Assembly: GCA_017447515.1 (NCBI GenBank)
Contig: JAFSNG010000012.1
Span: 1-53,171 of the forward strand
From: Prevotella sp.
Lineage (GTDB): Bacteria > Bacteroidota > Bacteroidia > Bacteroidales > Bacteroidaceae
Length of the DNA stretch: 53,171 bases
Reading direction: 5' to 3'
Under the pieces are notes generated by a model. It ran no database searches and was not told where the DNA came from. It saw only the letters and a list, made by a program, of their open reading frames with translations. Shown one piece after another: positions 43,960-51,828 of this stretch. The stretch's first letter is position 1; each line of letters begins with the position of its first letter. A program made the translations under genes and the position numbers.

Positions 43960-44628
43960 GTAAACTCTCGGTCCGAAGATAGTCGTGCCGATGCGTACTA
44001 TAGTGCTGCCCTCCTCTATGGCTATCTTGTAGTCGTGGCTCATTCCCCAGGAGCGCTCACGGAAGTAGTCGACATCAGCAAAATACTGTTCCTTGACCTG
44101 ATAGAACAATTCTCGACCCTGACGGAACTCCGAACGTATCTGCTCCATGTCGTCCACGTTGGAAGCCATCATCATCAGTCCGCAGATGCGCACATGCTGC
44201 AGCTGACGCCAGCTGCCTTCAGCCAGCAGCTGCCACAGCGCATCAGGCGTCAGGCCATACTTGGTCTCCTCCTCAGCGATGTGCAGTTCTAACAGCACGG
44301 CAATGGTGCGTCCGCATTTGGCAGCCTGCTTGTCAATCTCCTTCAGCAGCTTTAGTGAGTCCACAGCTTCTATCATCGTGATGTAAGGGACGATATACTT
44401 CACCTTGTTGGTCTGCAGGTGGCCGATGAAATGCCAGTAGATATCCTTGGGCAACGTCTCGTGCTTCAGGCGCAGTTCTTGCTCGTGGCTCTCGCCGAAG
44501 ATGCGCTGTCCCTCAGCGTAGGCAGCCTCGATATACTCGTTGGGATGATACTTACTGATGGCCACGAGATGTACACCCCGTGGCAAATCGGCCAGCACCT
44601 TACGCAGATTTCCTTTTACGTCGTACAT
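43957..44628 (-). CDS. YggS/PLPBP-family pyridoxal phosphate-binding protein
   Basis: The protein has 223 residues and a single alanine-racemase-like barrel. The PLP lysine is in HLVAISKYHPNEYIEAAY near 27, followed by FGESHEQELRLKHE, the WHFIGHLQTNKVKYI signature, and RSWGMSHDYKIAIEEGSTIVRIGTTIFG at the end (the conserved MSxD motif reads MSHD). The family has no known enzyme activity and controls vitamin B6 and amino acid balance. It is the third gene of a leftward operon with DUF4494 and the pseudokinase. Confidence 0.95.
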   Translation of the reverse strand: MYDVKGNLRKVLADLPRGVHLVAISKYHPNEYIEAAYAEGQRIFGESHEQELRLKHETLPKDIYWHFIGHLQTNKVKYIVPYITMIEAVDSLKLLKEIDKQAAKCGRTIAVLLELHIAEEETKYGLTPDALWQLLAEGSWRQLQHVRICGLMMMASNVDDMEQIRSEFRQGRELFYQVKEQYFADVDYFRERSWGMSHDYKIAIEEGSTIVRIGTTIFGPRVY

Positions 44629-44646
44629 GACAGCGGAAGCAAATTA

Positions 44647-44674
44647 TTCACTCTTCATTCTTCACTCTTCACTT
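44647..44674 (-). repeat. Four-unit heptamer array over the DUF4494 stop
   Basis: Four contiguous 7-base units: TTCACTC occurs twice, with TTCATTC between the copies and a last near copy. The DUF4494 stop (44655-44657) is inside the array. In another register the units fit NNNCNTC, as elsewhere. Confidence 0.8.
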
Positions 44675-45119
44675 CCTTGCCGTATTCGAACACGTCCATC
44701 AGCGTGGTCTCGTTCACAGCAGCTATCACGTAGTCAATCATCGTGGTACCCATCACGCTCTCGATGTTGCTCACCGCACCCTTCAGCGTGCCGGCCTGCA
44801 CCAGATAGTTCACGTTCGAACGCTTTTCCTTCTCCGTCTTCTCGTCGATGGTGATAAACTGCAACTTCGCCTTGTACCAGCGGTCGGCCATTTCCTCGTC
44901 CGAGAAGAATATCTCCTTATACGGTGCTATCTTGATGTCCTTGATGGTAAACTCGCCACTGATGTAGCTCGACATTTCTTCCATAATACGTTTTTCAGCC
45001 TCCGTAAACGACAGGGCGTCAACCACGTAACTCTCCGTAACCTTCTTCTGCAAGCCGTCCTCCATCACTTTCTCGTAGGCTATCTTGCACTCAAACCAAA
45101 TTGCTGTTCTTGATCTCAT
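44655..45119 (-). CDS. DUF4494 protein
   Basis: The protein has 154 residues, cytoplasmic, and I recognise it as the Bacteroidetes DUF4494 type (W-FE-KI-Y at the start, then ESYVVDALSFTEAEKRIMEE and FTIKDIKIAPYKEIFFSDEE). It appears to be two alpha/beta units. No function is known to me. It sits between the pseudokinase (35-base gap) and yggS (26-base gap), all leftward, so the three form one operon. Confidence 0.88.
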   Translation of the reverse strand: MRSRTAIWFECKIAYEKVMEDGLQKKVTESYVVDALSFTEAEKRIMEEMSSYISGEFTIKDIKIAPYKEIFFSDEEMADRWYKAKLQFITIDEKTEKEKRSNVNYLVQAGTLKGAVSNIESVMGTTMIDYVIAAVNETTLMDVFEYGKEVKSEE

Positions 45120-45154
45120 ATTTCAACTATTATCTTTTATCTATATTTATCTCA

Positions 45155-46390
45155 CTATTTCTGAATAGCCCTGCTATTCGTATTCAGCTGCTGTTTCTTC
45201 TGATTCGTGATACGCTCAATAATCTCCGTGGCAATCAGCTGTGAACGCTCGGGCGTCAAACCCGCATCGGCACCCAGTTCGCTCTGCGACTTCATCAGCT
45301 CCTCGATGGTCGACTCGCTCTCCGACATGAATTTCTTCTCGCTGTTGCTCATATATTCCTTATTATATATCTTCGACAGGATGCGGTCGGCCTCCTTCTC
45401 GTAGCGCTTGCGGAATATCTCCTCCGCCTTCGCCTGGAAGTCACGCTCCGCAGCCTCGTCCACAACCAGCGAATCACCGTCGCTCGTCACACCCAGTTCC
45501 GCAGGGTCGAAACCGTCGTCTATCAGGTCGTCGGTAGCCGTGCGCGGAGCAGGTTTCACAAACTCTATCGGCTGCGTCTCAGGGAAATACTCGAAATACA
45601 AGCCCACGCAAACCAGCGTGATAATGACGGCAGCCACCAGCGTGATGATTGAACGGAAACTCGCACGGCGCTTCTGGATGGCCTTCACCATGTCTGCAGG
45701 CGTGTCGAAACGGTCTTCGGGAGCCTCGCTGACGGCCTTCTTCAGCGCCGGGCGATACTCCAGCGGCAGGTCGCTCTTGTCATAGAGACTGAGCATGAAC
45801 TTACCGATGCTGTAGATATCGCAGCGGTCGTCTATGGAACCACCGTTCAACACCTCGGGAGCCACATATCGGGCATCGTCGCCATAGAACGCCTGCTGGT
45901 CGCTCAGTCCGCCATAGAACGAGCCGTGCGTCAGCAACAGCGCACTGTTGTCACCCTTGCGCACAAACACCGTTTTGGGCGAATAGCAAACGTGTCGCAA
46001 GCCCTGTTCGTGCAAGTATGTCGTAGCATCCGCCAGCGACGTCAGCACATTATCCATAAAGCCCTTCTCGGCTACTACTGCCGGATTGTCTATCAGCAGC
46101 TGCTCGAAGGTCTGGTAATTGCCCAGTTCCAGCTCCAGTCGCGTCACGTCACCCTTATCATCTGTCACAGGCGTAAAGTGCAGCTGGTGTTTGTCCACCA
46201 GCGTCTTGTTCCGCTCACACTCCGCCTGCAGGGCCTTCGCAAAGGCAATGTTCTGGTTCAGTTCCGCACGAATGTCCACCACACCACGCCATTTGCCGTC
46301 CACCTGCTCACGATAGAACCCGCCTATCGGCAGCATCACCGGATGCTTCTTGCCATCATTCCTGGCCGCCAGTAACTCTTCGTAATTCAT
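45155..46390 (-). CDS. Membrane-anchored Ser/Thr pseudokinase
   Basis: The protein has 411 residues. Residues about 80-240 follow the protein kinase C-lobe: LADATTYLHEQGLRH, then YVAPEVLNGG (APE motif) and DDRCDIYSIGKFMLSL, and EAPEDRFDTPADMVKAIQ. The catalytic elements are missing: HRD is replaced by HVC near 134, DFG by THG near 155, and the N-lobe has no glycine loop or VAIK lysine. A transmembrane helix lies at 245-265 (SIITLVAAVIITLVCVGLYF). The last 145 residues are charged, helical and predicted outside. It is probably a scaffold or sensor rather than an active kinase. The start at ATG 46390 follows the -7 box at 46413. Confidence 0.85.
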   Translation of the reverse strand: MNYEELLAARNDGKKHPVMLPIGGFYREQVDGKWRGVVDIRAELNQNIAFAKALQAECERNKTLVDKHQLHFTPVTDDKGDVTRLELELGNYQTFEQLLIDNPAVVAEKGFMDNVLTSLADATTYLHEQGLRHVCYSPKTVFVRKGDNSALLLTHGSFYGGLSDQQAFYGDDARYVAPEVLNGGSIDDRCDIYSIGKFMLSLYDKSDLPLEYRPALKKAVSEAPEDRFDTPADMVKAIQKRRASFRSIITLVAAVIITLVCVGLYFEYFPETQPIEFVKPAPRTATDDLIDDGFDPAELGVTSDGDSLVVDEAAERDFQAKAEEIFRKRYEKEADRILSKIYNKEYMSNSEKKFMSESESTIEELMKSQSELGADAGLTPERSQLIATEIIERITNQKKQQLNTNSRAIQK

Positions 46391-46412
46391 GTCTTATTCC
46401 ATTTTGAATGCG

Positions 46413-46420
46413 CAAAAGTA
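46413..46420 (-). promoter_or_regulatory. -7 box of the pseudokinase operon
   Basis: Minus-strand TACTTTTG lies 22 bases before the start codon. There is no TTTG at the expected distance. Confidence 0.55.
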
Positions 46421-46509
46421 CAAAAACTTCTCAATATACAGCGAATTTCATTTGATTTTTTAACACTATTAAAGCGTATATCCGTCCCGGCTGTATTCAA
46501 TTAATGCGC

Positions 46510-46660
46510 AATTAACGGGAATTCGCATTGCAACGCCACACTCCCAAGGGGAGAACGCCACACTCTGTACCTTTAGGTCAGAGAATTAACGGTAATTCGT
46601 AACCTTTGCAGCACTCAGTCGAAATGGTATACTTTTGAATTATTTTTTTGTATACTTTTA
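46510..46660 (+). promoter_or_regulatory. Repeat-rich region with orphan rightward promoter-like boxes
   Basis: Two 16-base copies (15 matching) of AATTAACGGnAATTCG occur at 46510-46525 and 46584-46599, and two copies of AACGCCACACTC at 46532 and 46554. Rightward -7-like boxes: TACCTTTA (46568), an imperfect box at 46600-46608, TACTTTTG (46630-46637, with TTTG 21 bp upstream) and TACTTTTA (46653). GTATACTTTT is repeated at 46628 and 46651. No rightward gene follows: both flanking genes run leftward. Otherwise 46391-46691 shows no coding. Confidence 0.5.
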
Positions 46661-46691
46661 CGTTATCATTTACAAGCATATTGTGAGTTCA

Positions 46692-49319
46692 TTAAGGTCT
46701 TGTAACCTCAAGAGTCTTAAGGCAGCTATCGTCTGATGAACCACCGTAAAGAATGTTGTAACGACCACTTAAAGCCATCATACATCCTGTGTGAACATCA
46801 TACCATGCGAACGTCTCATCATCGATATCCAACTCCACATTTACGGTTTCACCCTTGGCTACATTCACACGCTTGAAACCACGAAGCGTCTTCACAGGAC
46901 CTTCACTGTCATCCGGACGCTGAACATAGAGCTGAACAACCTCTGCGCCATCACGTGAACCTGTATTGGTAACTGGGATGATAATCTTCTCCTTTGTCAT
47001 TTTGCCGTCTGCTGTATATGAAGCAGGAACAAGTTGTGCATCTCCATAGGAGAACGTTGTGTATGAGAGTCCATGACCGAAGCAGAACTGAGGCTTCTCT
47101 TTCATATAGCGATAGGTACGACCCTTCATGCTGTAATCAAGGAAACTTGGCATCTGAAGTGTATCCTTATAGAAAGTGAGAGGCAGACGACCTGACGGAT
47201 TGTTGTCACCAAAGAGTGTCTCTGCCACTGCCTGACCACCCATCTGACCTGGATAGAACACCTGCATCATTGCATCACAGTTCTCTGCTTCAGGAACCAT
47301 AGCCATTGCAGAACCTGAGCAGTTGATATATACGATGCGCTTGCCTGCCTTATGAATCTTGGCAATGAGGTCGCGCTGAACACGTGGGAGCTGAATATCA
47401 GTACGGTCGCCGCCCTTGAAACCTTCAATCTGTACTGGCATCTCCTCTCCTTCAAGTCCCGGAGAGATACCACCAACAAAGACTACAACATCAGCAGAAC
47501 GAAGCTGTTTAAGCAACTGATCATCATTGAAATGAGTCGTGTTACCCATATCAAACATCAATGCGTTGATACCCTTACCACCTACATAGCGTAGTTCAAG
47601 CTCGTATGTCTTACCTGCCTCTGCAGAGAGAACATATACAGGTTCTTTGCTTTCACGACTACCCAACTGTCCCTCAGCCTCCTTGACAACTTCGCCATTT
47701 ACGAGCAACTGAATCTTAGAACATGCAGCTTTGATGTCAAACTCAATATTACTTGCTTCCGGGGTATTGATTGTTGTCTTATAGACTGCTGAGAAGTTCT
47801 CAAGATTCACACCTGCACGGAAAGTAGTTCCTCCATAGGTATAGAGCTGCATAGGGTTCTTGTAACGGCCGTAAGCAACTACAGGTCCGCTGAAGTCTGT
47901 TGTATTGTAATAGGCAGCATACCAGCCTTGTTCGCCAGCAGAACGACCAACACCCATCCAACTTTTATAGCTGGTGCTTTGTGCAAGTCCGCAACCCTGA
48001 GAGTAGATGAGCTTATTTGGCTTCACATACTTACGGATTCCATCAAGAATGGTAATGGTAGCATCGGGAGTACCGTTATAGTTACCCCAAAGCATGATAC
48101 TGTCGTTGGCATTAGGGCCTACAACTGCGATTGTCTGACGGGGATTCAGTGGCAACAATGGAGCTCTTTTGCCATCAGCAGAGCGGTCGTTCTTAAGAAG
48201 CACGATACCCTCGCGAGCTGCCTGCAGACTCTTTGCCTTATGATCAGCACAAGCTATGACAGATGCAGGAATATCATCGTATGGTGTCTTTTCATCCATC
48301 TCGCCAAGTTCGAAGCGAGCCTTGAGCAGACGGAATACAGACTGGTCGATACGGTTTTCGGTGATGAGTCCCTGACGCACAGCCTCTGGCAGTTCGATAT
48401 AAGAACCACCACACTCAAGGTCAGTACCGCTCCATACAGCCTTTGCATCTGCATGGATCGTATCAGGCTCAGTCATGTGAGCACCTGGGGTGTAAAAGTC
48501 ATTGATAGCCCAGCAGTCGCTTGTGACAAGTCCGTCAAAGCCCCAGTCGTTGCGCAGAATCTGTGTGAGCAGACGACTTGATCCGCAGCATGGCTCATTC
48601 TCATAACGGTTGTAAGCACACATCACCTCCTTGACCTTTGCCTCTGTGACGAGAGTCTTGAAGGCAGGCAGATAGGTTTCCCACAGGTCACGAAATGATA
48701 TATTATCTGCATTGAACACGTGACGGTTCCATTCTGGTCCGCTATGAACGGCATAATGCTTTGCACAGGCATGAGTCTTGTTGCCGTCAGGTCCTTGAAG
48801 ACCATTGACAACAGCAACGCCCATACGACTTGTGAGATATGGATCCTCACCATAGGTCTCCTGACCGCGTCCCCAACGTGGATCGCGGAAGATGTTTACG
48901 TTAGGAGTCCAGAATGTGAGCCCCTGATAGCGACGGATGTTGTCCTTGCTCTCTTCACGTGCAAGACGGTTTTTTACGCGCGCCTCAGTACTTGCAATAT
49001 CGAAACACTCTTGTACCAGATTAGTATCAAACGTTGCAGCCAGACCAATAGCCTGAGGAAACATTGTGGCAACACCATTTCGGGCTACACCATGCAGCGC
49101 TTCATTCCACCATTGATAAGGTTTCACACCAAGGCGTGCCACTGGTTTTGACTGGTCCATCATCAGACCGACCTTCTCCTCCAAGGTCAGACGCTTCAAT
49201 AGGTCGTTAGCACGCTCTGCAGCACTCAATTTGGCATCCTGATATGACAGGAGTGCCTGTGCATTGAGGATTGAGGTTGTTAAACTCAGCCCTAAGGCAA
49301 TAATAAAAGATTTCTTCAT
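46692..49319 (-). CDS. GH3 glycoside hydrolase with PA14 insertion
   Basis: The protein has 875 residues from ATG 49319; the frame extends 19 codons into the promoter. After the signal peptide (ILNAQ), the GH3 N-terminal barrel has GLTFWTPNVNIFRDPRWGRGQE, KHYAVHSGPEW and the nucleophile Asp in GLVTSDCWAIND near 280. The (alpha/beta)6 sandwich is split by a PA14-like domain (about 470-610). A fibronectin-III-like end (FSYGDAQLV onward) closes the protein. Related enzymes are beta-xylosidases, arabinosidases or beta-glucosidases; PA14-containing ones often act on glucosides or xylosides. Local G+C is lower than in neighbours (23 of 60 at 48001-48060 versus 40 of 60 at 45721-45780), which may indicate transfer. 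Confidence 0.9.
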   Translation of the reverse strand: MKKSFIIALGLSLTTSILNAQALLSYQDAKLSAAERANDLLKRLTLEEKVGLMMDQSKPVARLGVKPYQWWNEALHGVARNGVATMFPQAIGLAATFDTNLVQECFDIASTEARVKNRLAREESKDNIRRYQGLTFWTPNVNIFRDPRWGRGQETYGEDPYLTSRMGVAVVNGLQGPDGNKTHACAKHYAVHSGPEWNRHVFNADNISFRDLWETYLPAFKTLVTEAKVKEVMCAYNRYENEPCCGSSRLLTQILRNDWGFDGLVTSDCWAINDFYTPGAHMTEPDTIHADAKAVWSGTDLECGGSYIELPEAVRQGLITENRIDQSVFRLLKARFELGEMDEKTPYDDIPASVIACADHKAKSLQAAREGIVLLKNDRSADGKRAPLLPLNPRQTIAVVGPNANDSIMLWGNYNGTPDATITILDGIRKYVKPNKLIYSQGCGLAQSTSYKSWMGVGRSAGEQGWYAAYYNTTDFSGPVVAYGRYKNPMQLYTYGGTTFRAGVNLENFSAVYKTTINTPEASNIEFDIKAACSKIQLLVNGEVVKEAEGQLGSRESKEPVYVLSAEAGKTYELELRYVGGKGINALMFDMGNTTHFNDDQLLKQLRSADVVVFVGGISPGLEGEEMPVQIEGFKGGDRTDIQLPRVQRDLIAKIHKAGKRIVYINCSGSAMAMVPEAENCDAMMQVFYPGQMGGQAVAETLFGDNNPSGRLPLTFYKDTLQMPSFLDYSMKGRTYRYMKEKPQFCFGHGLSYTTFSYGDAQLVPASYTADGKMTKEKIIIPVTNTGSRDGAEVVQLYVQRPDDSEGPVKTLRGFKRVNVAKGETVNVELDIDDETFAWYDVHTGCMMALSGRYNILYGGSSDDSCLKTLEVTRP

Positions 49320-49344
49320 GTTAAAAAAATAGTTTAATCTGCTG

Positions 49345-49352
49345 CAAAGATA
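49345..49352 (-). promoter_or_regulatory. -7 box of the GH3 gene
   Basis: Minus-strand TATCTTTG lies 25 bases before the start. The -33 region is not conserved, so an activator may be needed. Confidence 0.55.
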
Positions 49353-49399
49353 CAAAAAATACTGAGATAATTCCACTTTTTATAGGTATTTTTTTATAA

Positions 49400-49477
49400 T
49401 GTTACTACTTGCGTCAGACAGATCTCAGTATCAAGCAGATTTGCGACAAACTCGCCTTTCCCAATCCCTCTTTCTTT
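49400..49477 (+). pseudogene. AraC-family regulator fragment
   Basis: In one frame, after a stop at 49397, the sequence reads YYLRQTDLSIKQICDKLAF and then PNPSFF. This is the second helix-turn-helix of AraC-type regulators (pattern LLxxTDLSIKQIAxxLGFxNPSFF), which should continue with a conserved FK or FR segment but does not here. The remaining 250 or more residues of a normal regulator are absent. It is a decayed remnant about 26 codons long, lying between the GH3 promoter and sodB and pointing rightward. Confidence 0.65.
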
Positions 49478-49546
49478 GATGTATCCCACCCTACTCACAG
49501 TTCGGCGAAAAAAACGCTGGTCAGCATTCTCGCCATCTTATTTCTC

Positions 49547-49567
49547 AGCCTTCAGTCCTCAAACCTC
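49547..49567 (-). repeat. Three-unit heptamer array over the sodB stop
   Basis: Three contiguous 7-base units fit NNNCNTC (AGCCTTC, AGTCCTC and a third). The sodB stop (49552-49554) spans the first two units. Confidence 0.7.
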
Positions 49568-50169
49568 TTCTCTATCACCTTCCAGTCGACAATCTGCCAA
49601 AGAGCTGAGAGATGAGCAGCACGGCGGTTCTGGTAATCCAGATAATACGCATGCTCCCAGACATCGAAGGTCAGTAACGGCTTCAACCCCTTCTGAACAG
49701 GATTAGCCGCATTCGCCTCCTGCGTAATCACCAAGGTGCCATCAGCATCTGCCGATAGCCATATCCAGCCAGAGCCAAATAGTCCTACTCCCTTCGCCTC
49801 AAACTCAGACTTGAAAGCCTCCACACTACCCCACTGCTTCTCGATCTGTGCAGCGAGTGCCCCCTCAGGAACGTGAGCAGCCTCACCGATAGGTTTAAAC
49901 TGCATGAAATACAACTCGTGGTTCAGTATCTGTCCTGCATTGTTAAATACCGCCCCTTCACTATGAAGGACAAGCTCTTTAAGCATCTCGAGTTCTCCAA
50001 GACTCCCCTCGCCTATTGGAGAGGGGTTAGGAGGTGAGGCTAGTCCATTCAGATTATCCACATACGCCTGAAGATGTTTCCCATGATGGAAACCAATTGT
50101 CTCTTTACTAATCACCGGTTCCAATGCCTCCGGTGCATACGGCAATGCCATCAATTCATATTTCTTCAT
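49552..50169 (-). CDS. sodB: Iron/manganese superoxide dismutase
   Basis: The protein has 205 residues. Metal ligands: His 28 in IGFHHGKHLQAYV, His in ILNHELYFMQF near 84, and Asp and His in FDVWEHAYYLDYQNRRA near 169-173. FGSGWIWLS and the Gln-containing segments favour an iron or cambialistic enzyme. It removes superoxide in the cytoplasm. Between the first two ligand helices the protein has a run rich in Pro, Ser and Gly (ASPPNPSPIGEGSLGELE) where relatives have a shorter loop; it is encoded by a palindromic element at 50005-50026. The spacer upstream contains a CATCAGA array. Confidence 0.94.
   Translation of the reverse strand: MKKYELMALPYAPEALEPVISKETIGFHHGKHLQAYVDNLNGLASPPNPSPIGEGSLGELEMLKELVLHSEGAVFNNAGQILNHELYFMQFKPIGEAAHVPEGALAAQIEKQWGSVEAFKSEFEAKGVGLFGSGWIWLSADADGTLVITQEANAANPVQKGLKPLLTFDVWEHAYYLDYQNRRAAHLSALWQIVDWKVIEKRFED
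50005..50026. repeat. Palindromic element inserted in the sodB coding region
   Basis: CCCCTCGCC (50005-50013) and GGAGAGGGG (50018-50026) form a stem with one mismatch around a TATT loop. The type CCCCTCTCC...GGAGAGGGG is familiar from intergenic palindromes of Bacteroidetes. Here it is in frame and encodes about seven residues of the Pro/Gly loop. Confidence 0.7.
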
Positions 50170-50200
50170 ATCAATAGTTTTAGTTTATTTATACTCCTTC

Positions 50201-50228
50201 CATCAGACATCAGACATCAGACATCATC
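50201..50228 (-). repeat. CATCAGA heptamer array upstream of sodB
   Basis: CATCAGA is repeated three times exactly, then CATCATC. It lies between the ATPase stop (50286) and the sodB start (50169). No -7 box is visible in the 116-base gap, so sodB may be expressed from upstream. Confidence 0.8.
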
Positions 50229-50285
50229 CTTCGTTCATGTCACTGACCTATCCCCTGGCATCACTCAGTTATTCATCACACCTTT

Positions 50286-51548
50286 CTATTTCTCCAACGC
50301 CCTCTCATCCATCAAAAACTCCTGGAGGCTCATAATCAGAATTCCATTCTCGTCATTGTGCCGTATCACATTGTCCTTGGTCACAACAACCTTCCTGAAC
50401 CCGTCACCCACATTCACCAGCGGACGCTCCTCCTGCTGCCGTTTTTCTGTAGTGGGTATCGAGAATGCCGACTGTACATACACTCGCTCATCAGCCTTGT
50501 TGCATACAAAATCCACCTCTATCTGCTTACGCACATACTTGCCGTCCTCCTGGCGCTCATTAATCTCCACCACCCCAACGTCAACAGAATACCCGCGCAG
50601 ACACAACTCGTTATACATCACATTTTCCATCAGGTGAGTCTCCTCAAGCTGACGGAAGTTCAGCCGAGCATTCCTCAACCCTGTGTCTGTGAAATAATAC
50701 TTATACGGCGTTGAAATATACCGTTTCCCTTTAATGTCATAACGCTCTGCCTGTTCTATCATGAAAGCATCGCACAGGTAATCCAGATACTGCTTTATCG
50801 TGACAGCCGACAACTTTCCCGTACCGGAACTTGTAAAAGTATCCTCCAGTTTCTTAGGATTCGTCAGCGAGCCAACTGCCGATGATATCACATTCAGCAA
50901 GCTCTCCAACTGAGCATCATTCTGCACCCGGTTTCGCTCAATGATATCCCTCAGGAAAACCTCGTCAAACAGGCGTTTCAAATAATCTGCCTTCTCCTCT
51001 CTCGATGGCAGTAAGGCGCAATAAGGCAGACCTCCAAAGGTCATATATTCAGTCCACACATCATCAAAGGGTTTGTCTGGCTGAATGGTTCTGTATTCCT
51101 TGAAACTCAACGGACGCAGATACATCTCGTCACCGCGCCCCCTGAATTCAGTAATAATATCTTTCGATAGGAATTTTGAGTTGGAGCCTGTCACGTAAGT
51201 GTCAAGGTTCTCTATATGCAAACAGCTGTTTAACACATCTTCAAACTCATCCATCAACTGCACCTCATCTATCAGCAAATAATAGGGCTTCTGGTCCTTA
51301 ATCTGCTTCTTAATGAAAGCCAGACAAGCATCTGGGTTACGTAGTTCCTTATTGGAACGATCCTCCAACTGTATCTCTATGATGTGATTCGGTTTAACGC
51401 CCGTCTCTATCAGATGCCTTTTGAAGAATTGAAACAACAAGTATGACTTCCCGCATCGTCTGATGCCGGTCACTATCTTCACACGCCCGTTGCCCTTGTG
51501 TGCAATTAGCCTTTCCAGATACCTGTCGCGCCTAATCTCCATTGTCAT
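50286..51548 (-). CDS. AAA-type ATPase with DUF4143 domain
   Basis: The protein has 420 residues; ATG 51542 is an alternative start. Walker A is GIRRCGKSYLLFQF near 30, Walker B LLIDEVQLMDEFEDV near 92, followed by the sensor VTGSNSKFLSKDI. The C-terminal DUF4143 part (about 205-400) contains YFTDTGLRNARL and NELCLRGYSVDVG with a nuclease-like segment (IEVDFVCNKADERVYVQSAF). These ATPases are common in Bacteroidetes and of uncertain function, possibly in DNA or defence processes. A weak -7 box (TAATTTTG, minus strand) is at 51598-51605. Confidence 0.92.
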   Translation of the reverse strand: MTMEIRRDRYLERLIAHKGNGRVKIVTGIRRCGKSYLLFQFFKRHLIETGVKPNHIIEIQLEDRSNKELRNPDACLAFIKKQIKDQKPYYLLIDEVQLMDEFEDVLNSCLHIENLDTYVTGSNSKFLSKDIITEFRGRGDEMYLRPLSFKEYRTIQPDKPFDDVWTEYMTFGGLPYCALLPSREEKADYLKRLFDEVFLRDIIERNRVQNDAQLESLLNVISSAVGSLTNPKKLEDTFTSSGTGKLSAVTIKQYLDYLCDAFMIEQAERYDIKGKRYISTPYKYYFTDTGLRNARLNFRQLEETHLMENVMYNELCLRGYSVDVGVVEINERQEDGKYVRKQIEVDFVCNKADERVYVQSAFSIPTTEKRQQEERPLVNVGDGFRKVVVTKDNVIRHNDENGILIMSLQEFLMDERALEK

Positions 51549-51689
51549 TCATTTAATATTTTTGCAATTCTTGCAATTTTACAAAATGTTTTGGCTACAA
51601 AATTAACGATTTCCTGCCGAACTTATTGCATTTCTTATCGTTTCTTTTGCATTTTTAACATATTACGTTCTCAAATATTCCTTTTTGCT

Positions 51690-51790
51690 CTCAACTCCCC
51701 CGCTTCCGGCACATTGGGGCGCGCCCCAAAGAGCCTCCAGCTTCCCACGATGGCCGGTTCCCTAATCGGTCACCCGCCTGCCTCAATCTC
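51690..51790. repeat. G+C-rich island with a 16-bp perfect palindrome
   Basis: Within an A/T-rich 300-base gap (51549-51848) about 100 bases are strongly G+C-rich and centred near the perfect palindrome TTGGGGCGCGCCCCAA (51714-51729). On the minus strand an open frame of 29 codons (HRGKLEALWGAPQCAGSG near its start) crosses it, but no start or ribosome signal is visible. It looks like a dispersed element rather than a gene. The rest of the gap holds only the weak ATPase promoter box and a heptamer array at the end. Confidence 0.45.
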
Positions 51791-51828
51791 CGTTTAATTT
51801 ATAATTGAATCATTCCCACAATTAATTC

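Noticed and set aside
46391-46691. Insertion sequence ends around the GH3 gene
   Set aside because: The repeats here are direct, not inverted, and no matching copies are found at the other side of the GH3 gene; no transposase is present.
51591-51797. A 68-codon plus-strand ORF in the gap before the ATPase gene
   Set aside because: It has no promoter or conserved pattern and includes the palindromic island; more likely a chance frame.
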